A DNA stretch of 64,000 nucleotides, taken from Leptospira selangorensis (lineage in GTDB: Bacteria > Spirochaetota > Leptospiria > Leptospirales > Leptospiraceae). This document shows positions 35,264-44,366 of the stretch, one piece after another (position 1 is the first letter of the stretch; every line of letters begins with the position of its first letter). Below the pieces are notes generated by a model. That model was given only the letters and a program-made list of their open reading frames with translations. It was not told where the DNA came from and searched no databases. A program made the position numbers and the translations under genes. Location of the stretch: assembly GCF_004769405.1 (NCBI RefSeq), contig NZ_RQES01000010.1, positions 1 through 64,000 on the forward strand, read 5' to 3'.

Positions 35264-35554
35264 TCAGAATTCTTCGAAAGGAAGTTTGTTCTTTTTGGAA
35301 TTATTACAATCTTTGCAAGCAGGGACCAAATTCGCTTTGATGGACTTTCCACCTTTTGCCAAAGGAATCAAGTGATCCATGGTGAGTTCATCAGGTAGAA
35401 ATTTTTTACCGCAGTAATGACAGATACCGTCCGCTTTTTTCTTTCTCCACCAAGGAGTTTTGCGTAATTCTTTAGCGATCTGTCTTTGCTTTTTGATCTC
35501 GGATTCGCTTACCCAAAGAAGCGGCTCTTCCGAATATTCTCCTGGTCCATTCAT
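35264..35554 (-). CDS. HNH endonuclease domain protein
   Basis: 96 residues. An HNH/McrA-type fold with two zinc CxxC pairs, ICHYCGKKF and ACKDCNNSKKN, and the catalytic MDHLIPLAKGG with His; KANLVPAC supplies the Asn. The N-terminus holds a basic WWRKKKA stretch. It is small and free-standing, with no methylase or restriction partner nearby, so the role may be repair-like nicking or a phage-derived remnant. It ends 3 bases from manA on the same strand. Confidence 0.88.
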   Translation of the reverse strand: MNGPGEYSEEPLLWVSESEIKKQRQIAKELRKTPWWRKKKADGICHYCGKKFLPDELTMDHLIPLAKGGKSIKANLVPACKDCNNSKKNKLPFEEF

Positions 35555-35557
35555 GAT

Positions 35558-36544
35558 CTAAGAATATTGAATCCAATCAGAACCTGGACCGGACCAAGCC
35601 AAACGTAAGAAAGAAGATTTAGATTCACAACTAATTCCTTCTTTGATACCGGAAGCAGTGACTAAAACAGTATCTCCAGTTTTCAGATCCAGATCTTCTA
35701 ATTTACATTCTCCACTTAGAACCATCAAAACATGGAACACAGGTTCGGATGAAAAAGAAGGAAGTGAAAATTTTTTAACGGAATCGATCTCTAAAATTTC
35801 CATTCTGAACTTATCATTTGCAGTTAGAACGGAACGATTGAATTCCAAAGAATCAATTTGTTTAGGACTCAATCTGTCCTTAGGATCCGCAGAAGAAAAA
35901 TCCAAAACGTCCAATGCTTTTTTGAGATGTAACTCTCTTGGTCTTCCGTAATCATACACTCTATAAGTGGAATCAGAAGATTGTTGGACTTCCATCAGAA
36001 GGATCCCACCGCCGATTGCGTGAATTCTTCCCGGATTCAAAAGAAAAGAGTCTAGTTCTTTTACTTCTACTTCGTTTAAAATTTCTTCTACTCTATTCGT
36101 TTCTACGTATTCGGAAAATTCTTCTTTATTTGTTTGTTTAGAAAATCCGCAAACTAGTTTGGAACCTTTGTCCGCTTGCAAAACTGTCCAAGCTTCTTTT
36201 TTACCTGCACTTTCTGGATCAAACTTCTCCGCGTATGCGTCATCCGGATGCACTTGTACGGATAATTTTTCTTTAGCATCAATCAATTTGATCAATAAAG
36301 GAAAGCTCTGTCCCTTAAAAGGTTTTCCGAGTACTGCGTCTGAATCGGAAGTATATACTTCTCTAAAAGTTTTTCCGGAACATTCTCCGTTCGTAATTTT
36401 GGAAAGATCCGAACCGTAATCCGAAATCTCCCAGGATTCACCGATATCTCCCGAAGGAATAGAACGTCCCAATATGGTTTCTAATTTTCTACCGCCCCAT
36501 ACTTTTTCCTTATAGATGGGCTCGAATTTTAAAACCTTCTGCAT
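35558..36544 (-). CDS. manA: Mannose-6-phosphate isomerase, class I
   Basis: 328 residues, the short bacterial type. Interconverts fructose 6-phosphate and mannose 6-phosphate with zinc, supplying mannose for GDP-mannose and envelope glycans. Zinc site: VQVHPDDAYA (Gln97, His99), Glu117 in KKEAWTVL, and the His in NPGRIHAIGGG. The arginine block STYRVYDYGR is present. ATG at 36544, six bases after the DnaJ-like gene; the HNH gene follows. Confidence 0.94.
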   Translation of the reverse strand: MQKVLKFEPIYKEKVWGGRKLETILGRSIPSGDIGESWEISDYGSDLSKITNGECSGKTFREVYTSDSDAVLGKPFKGQSFPLLIKLIDAKEKLSVQVHPDDAYAEKFDPESAGKKEAWTVLQADKGSKLVCGFSKQTNKEEFSEYVETNRVEEILNEVEVKELDSFLLNPGRIHAIGGGILLMEVQQSSDSTYRVYDYGRPRELHLKKALDVLDFSSADPKDRLSPKQIDSLEFNRSVLTANDKFRMEILEIDSVKKFSLPSFSSEPVFHVLMVLSGECKLEDLDLKTGDTVLVTASGIKEGISCESKSSFLRLAWSGPGSDWIQYS

Positions 36545-36550
36545 ATATGC

Positions 36551-37219
36551 CTATTTTTTTTGACCCTGAAAGAGTTCAATTTTAACTTTTAAGATCCGCT
36601 TCTTGAAATGAGTAAATACATCGGGGCGAAACCCAGATAAGTCCAAGGTATAAATCCTTCCCGGCACCAATGTACCTGGCTCGGGGCTCCATTTTAGGTA
36701 TCTATAACTTTTATAACTACCCTTTCCTCCGCAAGAGGCGCAGTTCAGATCAGAACCCCTACATTCCGGGCAGATAGATCTGACTACCAAAGGAATAGCG
36801 GCGAATATTCTGCCCAATAACTCTTCCGGTTTGAGGCAGATACGAATATCGTGGTAGATGCCTGTGTATTTTTTGCGATCCCTACTTCTCATTCCGGCGC
36901 GAAGAAGGCCCCTTCTTGCAAATTCAACCGCTTGGGTAGCGAATAAGATCCTGGAAGGTGGGATCAGATGAATTCCATTTTTTGCATGTTCTTGTCTTTT
37001 ACGGATCTTAAATTCTTGGTCGAAACGAGAACGTTCTTCGGGTTTAGAAAGTATCTGATAAGATTCCAAAACTTTTAAGAACACAGGTTTGGAACCTGTG
37101 AGCCTATTATCAGGATGAAAAATTTTGGCGAGTTCTCTATATCTATGTTTAATAGAATCGGGGCTGGCACCGAAGTTCAGGCCTAGAACGCGATAATGAT
37201 CTGTCCAGACCGAACTCAT
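36551..37219 (-). CDS. DnaJ-domain protein
   Basis: 222 residues. A J domain lies at residues 7-70 with the HPD tripeptide in AKIFHPDNRL and the helix YQILSKPEERSRFDQEF. The middle has a half zinc finger, CPECRGSDLNCASCGGKG, like one repeat of the DnaJ zinc domain. The C-terminal substrate region is much shorter than in DnaJ. It should stimulate an Hsp70 in a specialised task. Possibly the first gene of a unit with manA and the HNH gene. Confidence 0.88.
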   Translation of the reverse strand: MSSVWTDHYRVLGLNFGASPDSIKHRYRELAKIFHPDNRLTGSKPVFLKVLESYQILSKPEERSRFDQEFKIRKRQEHAKNGIHLIPPSRILFATQAVEFARRGLLRAGMRSRDRKKYTGIYHDIRICLKPEELLGRIFAAIPLVVRSICPECRGSDLNCASCGGKGSYKSYRYLKWSPEPGTLVPGRIYTLDLSGFRPDVFTHFKKRILKVKIELFQGQKK

Positions 37220-37246
37220 GGTAAAATTTTAGACTCGAGAAATAGT

Positions 37247-37939
37247 TTAACGATTCGAATTATATTCTTGAAAGGAACCGCCACTTTCCAAACCGTCCAG
37301 CATGGTATCCACATCCTTCCTGTCTGCACGGATCGTTCCTTCCACATACTTGTCTATAGCCTGAACCACTTCCGCAAGATTATCACGATAAGAACGGACA
37401 AACTTGACTCTTTGGTTCGGATTCCGAATATTTCCGAGACTATACACCTCTTCTTTAGTTCCGGCATCCGTTTTTCTTTTTACAACTAAAACAATATTAG
37501 CAAGATCTGAGGCTACAACCTTCTCGTTCTTTAATTCTCCGATCTCATCATTGATCGGTCTGAGTTTAGTAACCAGTGATTTTCTAGTAATGAAGCGAAC
37601 TCCATCCAGTTTTAAGGAACCTTCTCCCCCTGAAACTTTTAGATAAAACTTTTTATCTACCAAAAATCTGTCGCGAACTGGGAAATTAAAATTTTCCATC
37701 GCGGGAACAAACTGGAAATACTCATTATCAATAATTTTCTTCCTTCTATTAAGAAAAGGGAGCATATCCTCTATTCTTTTATGAAAGTCCTTGATATCTT
37801 TAGTCAGTCCTTCGATATCACGGACCTGCATCGGTTCGTAAGGAAGAATTTTGATCTGACCGTCCTTCTCAAAGTCTTGAGAAAATATTTCCCAACTGAA
37901 TAAGCAGATCAAAAGAAGTAAGATAGACGGTTTCTTCAT
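37247..37939 (-). CDS. Hypothetical exported protein
   Basis: 230 residues with a classic signal peptide (KPSILLLLICLFSWEIFS, then QDF after cleavage). The mature part is helical and charged, with MLPFLNRRKKIIDNEY and RADRKDVDTMLDGLE blocks, and no cysteine. No family recognised. It lies 27 bases before the DnaJ-like gene on the same strand. Periplasmic location is inferred. Confidence 0.7.
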   Translation of the reverse strand: MKKPSILLLLICLFSWEIFSQDFEKDGQIKILPYEPMQVRDIEGLTKDIKDFHKRIEDMLPFLNRRKKIIDNEYFQFVPAMENFNFPVRDRFLVDKKFYLKVSGGEGSLKLDGVRFITRKSLVTKLRPINDEIGELKNEKVVASDLANIVLVVKRKTDAGTKEEVYSLGNIRNPNQRVKFVRSYRDNLAEVVQAIDKYVEGTIRADRKDVDTMLDGLESGGSFQEYNSNR

Positions 37940-38056
37940 TCGTATGAGTCCGGACGATTCCTACATTTAGTGTCGTCCATTCCGGTAAAAAGCCCGGATT
38001 TTTCCTAAAAATTCGTTGAATTCCGGCCGGATTCTACGAAAAGGGAAGGGACGGAT

Positions 38057-38389
38057 ATGGAAATCAGCATTAGAAAATCCAGCGAAACAAATATAATCAG
38101 CCTCTCCGGGAGCCTGGACATCTATACGTCCATAGATCTCAAAAACTTTTTCGAACAGAACATTGATCGAAATAACAATAACGTTGTGATCAACCTGGAA
38201 AAGTTAAACTATATCGATTCCTCTGGGATCGGGATGCTGATTAAACAACTGAATTATGTCCAAGAATTGAGCGGAAAATTTTTCATCGCGAACATGAAAC
38301 CTGCGATCGAAAAAGTTTTCAAAGTGGCAGGACTGACTTCTTATTTCCAAACTCTTTCAGAGTCAGAATTCACCAGCCAGTTTCCCTGA
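38057..38389 (+). CDS. STAS-domain anti-sigma-factor antagonist
   Basis: 110 residues, a single STAS domain of the SpoIIAA/RsbV type. The switch site is NYIDSSGIGMLIKQL, with Ser56 as the expected phosphorylation site. Unphosphorylated, it would bind a switch kinase and free its target. The two stand-alone ATPases (11803, 15537) and SpoIIE phosphatases (40805, 42544) are the complementary classes. It is a single gene between convergent and divergent neighbours. Confidence 0.92.
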   Translation: MEISIRKSSETNIISLSGSLDIYTSIDLKNFFEQNIDRNNNNVVINLEKLNYIDSSGIGMLIKQLNYVQELSGKFFIANMKPAIEKVFKVAGLTSYFQTLSESEFTSQFP

Positions 38390-38392
38390 TCT

Positions 38393-39016
38393 TCAAGGAT
38401 ATTCCGGGGCTGTGTAGGACAAAAACACGTCCCAAACTCCCCAAAACCTTCCTTTTTCCCCAGCTAGCGGCGTAAGATTCAAATTTAATCTACCTTCTCT
38501 CAACTCTGAGGGATCCACTGTGATGTACACTGGAGGAGTTCCTGCATAAATAGACTTTGAGTATAAGTTCGCATCCGGAAAGCGGATCGTTCTTTTTAAG
38601 ATCCCGTTTGCGGAAATTCTCAGCTCCCTTTCCGGCAAAATCGCCGCATTTTCCGTCTTAGAGAATAGTGTGAGGTCAAAATAAACGTAGATAATGTCTT
38701 TTTTATTCGAATCTGCGATGAGTAGGATATCCAACCCTGTTTCAGATACCATTCTACATTGGTTGTCGAATAATCTGCCTGTCCCGGCACCGGGAGCAGG
38801 ATCTTTTCTATCCGGAGCTAATTTCAGACCGTTATGATAGGCCCAAATGGAAAGTTCGGGGAAGGTTTTATAATCCTCGGAAATATAGTTTTCTCCCCCC
38901 ATCGGTTTGGAGAAATTCTCAAAATTTTTCGTTTTCCGATTTTCCTGACTGATCGGACCCTGTCCGGCAGCGGCAAGAATTAAGAATAAGAGTATTGCAA
39001 TTCGGCGCCAGTCCAT
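38393..39016 (-). CDS. Hypothetical exported protein
   Basis: 207 residues. An N-terminal signal or anchor (RRIAILLFLILAAAGQG) leads to a beta-rich mature part with RELRISANGILKRTIRFPD and PVYITVDPSELREGRLNLN. The pattern resembles a beta-sandwich carbohydrate- or lipid-contact domain, but no family is recognised. It starts 35 bases from ribF, in divergent orientation, and ends 3 bases from the STAS gene. Confidence 0.7.
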   Translation of the reverse strand: MDWRRIAILLFLILAAAGQGPISQENRKTKNFENFSKPMGGENYISEDYKTFPELSIWAYHNGLKLAPDRKDPAPGAGTGRLFDNQCRMVSETGLDILLIADSNKKDIIYVYFDLTLFSKTENAAILPERELRISANGILKRTIRFPDANLYSKSIYAGTPPVYITVDPSELREGRLNLNLTPLAGEKGRFWGVWDVFLSYTAPEYP

Positions 39017-39051
39017 CTTTTTAGAATATCGACCGTCCTTTGGAGAGAAAC

Positions 39052-39984
39052 TTGAAAATTCTTAGAAGTCTGGAGAACTTAAAAAGCAACCTAAAGACTT
39101 CCACAGTCGTAACTTTGGGGAATTTTGACGGGATCCATCTGGGCCACCAGGCTCTTTTAGAAAGAACCAAGGAAATTTCCCTGGAAAAAGGTCTCCCTTC
39201 CTGCGTAGTCACATACCATCCCAACCCTGCTCTTGTTTTAGGAAAAGACAAAGACCTGGGAGGGATTACCACACAAGCAGATAAAGAAAATTTAATAGAA
39301 TCTTACGGGATAGACTGGCTAGTCGTTGTCCCATTCACATTAGAATTCGCCCAAATCGAGGCGGAAACCTTCCTAAAAGAAATTTTAATCAACCAACTCG
39401 GAGCAAAATCGATTCTGATCGGATTCAATCATTGTTTCGGAAAAGGAAGAAGAGGAGATTACGAACTTCTCAAACAATATTCTTCCGAATACGGATACGA
39501 TTTGGAAAAACTGGATCCTGTGTTCCTTGGCGCTACAAAACTTTCCAGCTCCTATATTCGATCCTTATTGAGAGAAGGTAAGGTAGAAGAAGCAGAAGAA
39601 TGCCTCGGAAGGGAATTCTCCGTCACAGGAACAGTTGTACAAGGCCACCAAAGAGGAAGAACGATCGGATTCCCTACTGCGAATGTACAGGCTCTGCCTG
39701 AACTTATTCTTCCTGGTGTAGGAGTTTATGCGGGAAGAACGGAAATAGAAGGTAAAACCTATCCTTCTATGATCAATATCGGAAATAATCCTACATTCGG
39801 TGACCAAGCAGTCACTTTAGAAAGTCATATATTCGATTTTTCTGATGATATCTATGGGAAGAAGGTAAACGTAATTTTTACCAAAAAGATCAGAGAAGAG
39901 ATCAAATTTCCAGGAGTAGACGCTCTGGTCTCTCAATTGAAAAAGGACGAGACTCTTTCTAGAAAGATCCTGCAAGAAAGATAG
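39052..39984 (+). CDS. ribF: Bifunctional riboflavin kinase/FMN adenylyltransferase
   Basis: 310 residues from a TTG at 39052 that has GGAG six bases upstream; a TTG four codons earlier (39040) overlaps that signal. It makes FMN and FAD from riboflavin. The N-terminal nucleotidyltransferase has GNFDGIHLGHQALL and a later SSSYIR; the C-terminal kinase has GRTIGFPTANV and GVYAGRTEIE. No FMN riboswitch is visible in the short upstream gap. Confidence 0.95.
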   Translation: MKILRSLENLKSNLKTSTVVTLGNFDGIHLGHQALLERTKEISLEKGLPSCVVTYHPNPALVLGKDKDLGGITTQADKENLIESYGIDWLVVVPFTLEFAQIEAETFLKEILINQLGAKSILIGFNHCFGKGRRGDYELLKQYSSEYGYDLEKLDPVFLGATKLSSSYIRSLLREGKVEEAEECLGREFSVTGTVVQGHQRGRTIGFPTANVQALPELILPGVGVYAGRTEIEGKTYPSMINIGNNPTFGDQAVTLESHIFDFSDDIYGKKVNVIFTKKIREEIKFPGVDALVSQLKKDETLSRKILQER

Positions 39985-40002
39985 TCGCTTCCCTCCTGAA
40001 GC

Positions 40003-40014
40003 CCGCGAAAGCGG
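40003..40014 (+). terminator. Weak hairpin between convergent ribF and hypothetical gene
   Basis: CCGC-GAAA-GCGG, a stable GNRA hairpin, lies 20 bases after the ribF stop. An alternative, longer pairing AGTC-GCTT with AAGC-GGACT also exists. The T-rich stretch after it is short, so termination is only probable. Confidence 0.3.
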
Positions 40015-40028
40015 ACTATTAGCTTTTC

Positions 40029-40586
40029 TTAAAATTTAAATCCGCCGAATATAGGAATTCCCTTTCTTCCTAAAAGGATACCTTCTAAATCCTTAGGGGG
40101 CGTATATCTTAGAATATTTGCAAATAGATGAGTGGGGATATGGTCTGCCCAATTCGGCACGGATTGGAAGAATGGGTCCCAAGATAAACCGTCTGAATCC
40201 TCCCCTTCTGCCAAAATGATCTCTTTTCCTGAAAATTCTTCGAACCATGACTTTAAAGAATGAAGTAAATTCGATTTATTTAAAATACTGACCCCTTTTG
40301 GAAAATCTAAAAGGTACTTTTGAGAGTATTTTGTCCGACAGGATTCGTTTGAACAGATGATATATCTGACTTCTTCCAAGAATGCAGCCCAATCTCTGAG
40401 TCTACCTCTGGATTTATACCAAGGAGTTTTGCTGGATACCCCACATTCCGGGCAAATACATACTGGAGTAAGAGTTACTCCTTTAAAGGAAAGTATAGGG
40501 GCCTCTTTAGAGGGATAGGATATTGATTCTTGGATCAAATAATCGGAGCTAGGTTCCATCGTTCCTACCGAATCCAGTCCACTCAT
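40029..40586 (-). CDS. Hypothetical zinc-ribbon-like protein
   Basis: 185 residues. Two paired-cysteine sites, VCICPECGVSS and IICSNESCRTKYS, about 35 residues apart, probably bind one zinc between them. Between them lies SRGRLRDWAAFLEEV. The rest has no motif or membrane segment. Cytoplasmic and likely a protein- or nucleic-acid-binding protein; no family recognised. Confidence 0.7.
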   Translation of the reverse strand: MSGLDSVGTMEPSSDYLIQESISYPSKEAPILSFKGVTLTPVCICPECGVSSKTPWYKSRGRLRDWAAFLEEVRYIICSNESCRTKYSQKYLLDFPKGVSILNKSNLLHSLKSWFEEFSGKEIILAEGEDSDGLSWDPFFQSVPNWADHIPTHLFANILRYTPPKDLEGILLGRKGIPIFGGFKF

Positions 40587-40604
40587 TCGATTTTCCTCTT
40601 AGGC

Positions 40605-40625
40605 CGCGACGGAGCGTTAGTCGCG
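40605..40625. repeat. GC-rich hairpin in the gene-free interval
   Basis: CGCGAC (40605-40610) and GTCGCG (40620-40625) form a perfect six-base stem with a nine-base loop. It stands out in an AT-rich gap of about 200 bases between the zinc-ribbon gene and the SpoIIE pair. It may be a repeat unit or a terminator; no other copy is exact in this window. Confidence 0.35.
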
Positions 40626-40804
40626 TCAATCCTATATACAATGTCGTCTAACGCAATCCATTTTCTTAATAAACAAATCCTGTTTCCTGGATTTTAATCT
40701 CCCTAAAAACCGTGGTTTTCCGGCCCAAAAAAGGTCCGTCGACAAGTCATTCGGGATTGATTCCGAATTAGGACCCGGTTAGGATGCCTCGAAGCGTCAG
40801 GCCT

Positions 40805-42547
40805 ATGAATTATTACCTTTTTCTGCCAATAAGCGCTCTAATCATAAATACTCTACTTATTTCATATGTTTTTGCGAGAAGGTTCCGAAGTGCAGTTATC
40901 CGGGACTTTTTACGATTCGTTCTATTCTTAAATCTTTGGCTGGTTTCTTATATTTTGTATTGGAGCATGCTTCCACCGGAATGGATGACTCCAATTTTCA
41001 AACTTTCTTGTTTCACCTGGATCCCAGTTGGCCTCTTATTCTTAGAAACAGTACATAGATTTTTAAACATTCGTTCGACAATCCTGCTCCCATTCTTCCG
41101 TTTTTCCGTGGTGCTCACTATCTTCCTAACCGCTTCTACGGATTGGATCATCAAAGGTTCTATTTTATATGATTGGGGTTACGAATTGGAACCAGGGATT
41201 TTGTTCGTTCCATTCAGTACGGTCGCAGTTAGTGGTCCTGCGATCTGGGGATTATATCTTCTTTTAAAAGAAAGATTCAGGACAAAACAAAGGAAGATCA
41301 GACAACAATTGAATTTTTGGATCTGGGGCACCACGATTGCCCTCGGGATCAGCGCTTATACTGAATTATTCAATCTGGATGAACAAGGTAGATTTTTATT
41401 CGTTCCTTTAAGCCCCGCAGCAATCAGCATACAGGCATTTTTTATTTTTGTGGCGATCACACGTTATGGATTTCTAAATATCAGTTTAGAAAGGATTGCA
41501 GTAGAATTATTCAGAGACATTCACGATGGGATCGTTCTTACGAAAGAAAACCATGAGTTCTTTTTTGCGAACCAGGCTGCAATCGCGATCTTAGACGGTT
41601 CTCCATCTAGAGAAGGTCTGTTCAAACCGGAATGGCATTTTGCAAATTATAGAAAAGAACAGGATCATATTCCTAGAGATTACCAATTAATAGGTAACTC
41701 AGTTTTACAGTTTATAGAACTTACTGTTTCCGAGATTAAGATCACGGAGAATGAATCCGGGACCTTATACCTTTTACGGGACATCACCGAAAAGAAGGCA
41801 GCCCAAGAAAAAATCCACCAACTATATTCACAAATTGTAAACGACTTGGAGATTGCAAGGGTCACTCAGGCTTCTATCATTACCCAAAAATTTCCGGATA
41901 AAGGTTCTTATAGGATACACTCTTTTTTCCAGCCCATAGATAAAGTAGGCGGGGATATGTTAAGGGTGATCGAACACTCGGAGAGAGTGGATATACTGTT
42001 TGCAGATGTTTCCGGTCATGGGATCGCCTCAGCCATGGTGGGCGGAATGCTTTCAATCGCATTCCAGATTGTTTCGGATAAAAAACTTTCTCCCAAGGAA
42101 AGTTTGTCCGAGATCCACGAAATGCTTTCTAAGGTAGTATTACACCATCATATCTCTGCCGTATATGCGAGTTTTTATCCAAAGGAAAACAGAGTTACAT
42201 TCTCTTACGCGGGACATCATCCAATGCTCGTCTTCAGAGAAGGTAAAATTTACCCCCTAGAAGGAGAAGGTAGGATCTTACTCGCAGTTAAGGAATTACA
42301 TCTGAACGATTATCATTTCGACCTACAAACTTCTGATAGATTATTATTCTATTCTGATGGTTTATACGAAGTAAAAAATGATCTAGGAGAAATTTTCGGT
42401 TACGAAGAATTTTTAGATTGGATCCAAGGAATGGCGGATAGGGATACTCGTTCTTTATTAGAAGCGGCTCATAGAAAGGCGCTCGAATTCGGGAACGGAA
42501 AACATAATGACGATTTGGCAATGTTGGCATTGGAGATCGGATCGTGA
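40805..42547 (+). CDS. Membrane SpoIIE-family serine phosphatase (first of pair)
   Basis: 580 residues from the ATG at 40805, chosen because the paralogue at 42544 starts at the equivalent point (MNYYLFLP versus MNPYLILP); an ATG at 40784 would add seven residues. Seven N-terminal membrane helices (about 1-220), a PAS-like segment (about 225-330) ending in LYLLRDITEKK, a short coiled coil, and a C-terminal PP2C/SpoIIE domain. The domain has KVGGDMLRV, FADVSGHGIASAMV and LFYSDGLYEV, the metal-binding acidic motifs. It should dephosphorylate STAS-type antagonists in response to a membrane signal. Confidence 0.92.
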   Translation: MNYYLFLPISALIINTLLISYVFARRFRSAVIRDFLRFVLFLNLWLVSYILYWSMLPPEWMTPIFKLSCFTWIPVGLLFLETVHRFLNIRSTILLPFFRFSVVLTIFLTASTDWIIKGSILYDWGYELEPGILFVPFSTVAVSGPAIWGLYLLLKERFRTKQRKIRQQLNFWIWGTTIALGISAYTELFNLDEQGRFLFVPLSPAAISIQAFFIFVAITRYGFLNISLERIAVELFRDIHDGIVLTKENHEFFFANQAAIAILDGSPSREGLFKPEWHFANYRKEQDHIPRDYQLIGNSVLQFIELTVSEIKITENESGTLYLLRDITEKKAAQEKIHQLYSQIVNDLEIARVTQASIITQKFPDKGSYRIHSFFQPIDKVGGDMLRVIEHSERVDILFADVSGHGIASAMVGGMLSIAFQIVSDKKLSPKESLSEIHEMLSKVVLHHHISAVYASFYPKENRVTFSYAGHHPMLVFREGKIYPLEGEGRILLAVKELHLNDYHFDLQTSDRLLFYSDGLYEVKNDLGEIFGYEEFLDWIQGMADRDTRSLLEAAHRKALEFGNGKHNDDLAMLALEIGS

Positions 42548-44334
42548 ACCCATATCTAATCCTCCCATTATTCGCATTATTTATCAATCTATGGTTGTTC
42601 ACCTATGTCCTAGCGTTAAAAGGAAAACATAGAGTAGTTCATTTATATCTTTTCTACTCCGCAGCATTAAGTCTTTGGATCATTTCTATTATTCTATACT
42701 GGTCCTTCTTACCATTTCATTGGATGACTTGGATCTTTAAGATCAGTTCTATTTCCTGGTTATTAGTCGGCCCTTTATTTTTAGAGTTCGTATTCGCATT
42801 CTTATCAAAAAACCCGAATATAGTTTTATATCTTTTGAGAGGATTGGCACTCGCTATATTTCCGATCACATTGACAACTGATTGGATCATAGCAGGTGTA
42901 GAAAGAAAATACTGGGGAGATATGTTGATCCAGGGTCCTCTTTACGTGTATGGGATCAATTTGCTCACGGTTTCTCCGCCGGTTTACGCGATCTTTCTTT
43001 TGATTTTTGAATCCAGAAAAGAAGAAATAGGATTCAGAAAACAATGTTATCTTTTGGCATTCGGAACATTCCTTTCTTCCGTGCTTGGATTTTTAACCAC
43101 AGTCCTTCCTAGGATTCTATCCGAAGGAGATCTACATTATCCACCATTGAGCGGAAGTGTGACAGTGATCCAATCAGCGTGCGTATTTATAGCGATCGCA
43201 AAATACGGATTTTTAGAGATCCGATTGGAAAAGATCGCTCTCCAATTATACGCAAAGCTTAGAGAAGGTGTGATCCTATTATCCGCATCCGATGATCTAC
43301 TGTATTGGAACGAAAGTGCAAAAGAAATGTTAGGTTTTCCTAAAATAACAGCAACTCCGGAGAAGCTGGACCTAGGAAAATTTTTAGAAGGATTTACGAG
43401 AAGACCCTTCTCTAGAATGGACTTCAAAAGAAAATTTTCCGAAACAAAAAAGATCTCCTCGGAAGAGGACATGCTCCCCTCCTCCGATTCGGTTTATTTA
43501 GAAGTTTCCAAATCCGAAATCCCAATCTCGGGAAGAGACTTAGGCAGAGTGTACGTACTTCGAGACATCACCGAAAAAAAAGAAGCTTCCGAAAGGATCA
43601 ATATGCTCTACTCCAGAGTGATCCGAGATCTAGATATAGCGAGAGAAGTCCAAAATACGATTACCACCAGAGATTTTCCTTCTTCCGATAAATTTAAGAT
43701 ATTTTCCTATTTTCGTCCTTATGATCGAGTAGGAGGAGATGTTCTAAACTGTTCCGAAAGTGCAGATGGAAGTCTGGAGATCTTATTTGCGGATGTTTCG
43801 GGACATGGGATCTCTTCTGCGATGGTGGCTGCAATGGCATCCATCTCATTCAACGTATTTTCTAGAAAAGGAAACAAACCTAAGGAAGGTTTATTATTCA
43901 CGAATGATCTACTTTCTTCCGTGGTAACCCAACATTTTATCTCTGCGGTTTTCCTTAAATATAATCCCAATACAAGAATATTAGAATATAGTTATGCAGG
44001 TCACCATGCTGGGCTTCTTCTCAGAGATGGGCAAACCTTGGATTTGCAAGGAAAAGGAGGGGTCTTACTTGCCGTAGGAACTCCTATCTTGGAGGATTTT
44101 CAGATCCAACTAAGGCCCGGGGACAGAGTGTTATTATATTCGGACGGTTTATTCGAGGTCAGGGGATCTAAAGGAATTCCGATGGGTAATACCACACTCG
44201 TGGAAGCGGTAAAAAAACTTTCTTACCAGGACTCGGACAGTCTGATCCGCTCCTTAGTATCCTATTCGGAATCCTTCGGAGACGGGATCATGACGGACGA
44301 TCTCACCTTATTCTGTTTAGAAATTACAGGTTAA
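42544..44334 (+). CDS. Membrane SpoIIE-family serine phosphatase (second of pair)
   Basis: 596 residues from a GTG that overlaps the TGA of the first phosphatase (GTGA), so the two are translationally coupled. The same architecture: seven helices, PAS-like linker ending in VYVLRDITEKKEASERI, coiled coil, and PP2C domain with RVGGDVLNCSES, FADVSGHGISSAM and LLYSDGLFEV. It is a tandem duplicate of the first, with clear divergence in the sensor helices, so the pair may form heterodimers or read different signals. Ends 32 bases from the convergent gene at 44367. Confidence 0.92.
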   Translation: MNPYLILPLFALFINLWLFTYVLALKGKHRVVHLYLFYSAALSLWIISIILYWSFLPFHWMTWIFKISSISWLLVGPLFLEFVFAFLSKNPNIVLYLLRGLALAIFPITLTTDWIIAGVERKYWGDMLIQGPLYVYGINLLTVSPPVYAIFLLIFESRKEEIGFRKQCYLLAFGTFLSSVLGFLTTVLPRILSEGDLHYPPLSGSVTVIQSACVFIAIAKYGFLEIRLEKIALQLYAKLREGVILLSASDDLLYWNESAKEMLGFPKITATPEKLDLGKFLEGFTRRPFSRMDFKRKFSETKKISSEEDMLPSSDSVYLEVSKSEIPISGRDLGRVYVLRDITEKKEASERINMLYSRVIRDLDIAREVQNTITTRDFPSSDKFKIFSYFRPYDRVGGDVLNCSESADGSLEILFADVSGHGISSAMVAAMASISFNVFSRKGNKPKEGLLFTNDLLSSVVTQHFISAVFLKYNPNTRILEYSYAGHHAGLLLRDGQTLDLQGKGGVLLAVGTPILEDFQIQLRPGDRVLLYSDGLFEVRGSKGIPMGNTTLVEAVKKLSYQDSDSLIRSLVSYSESFGDGIMTDDLTLFCLEITG

Positions 44335-44366
44335 TACGCCGAGTGCCGGTTTCAGGAACGTAGTGA

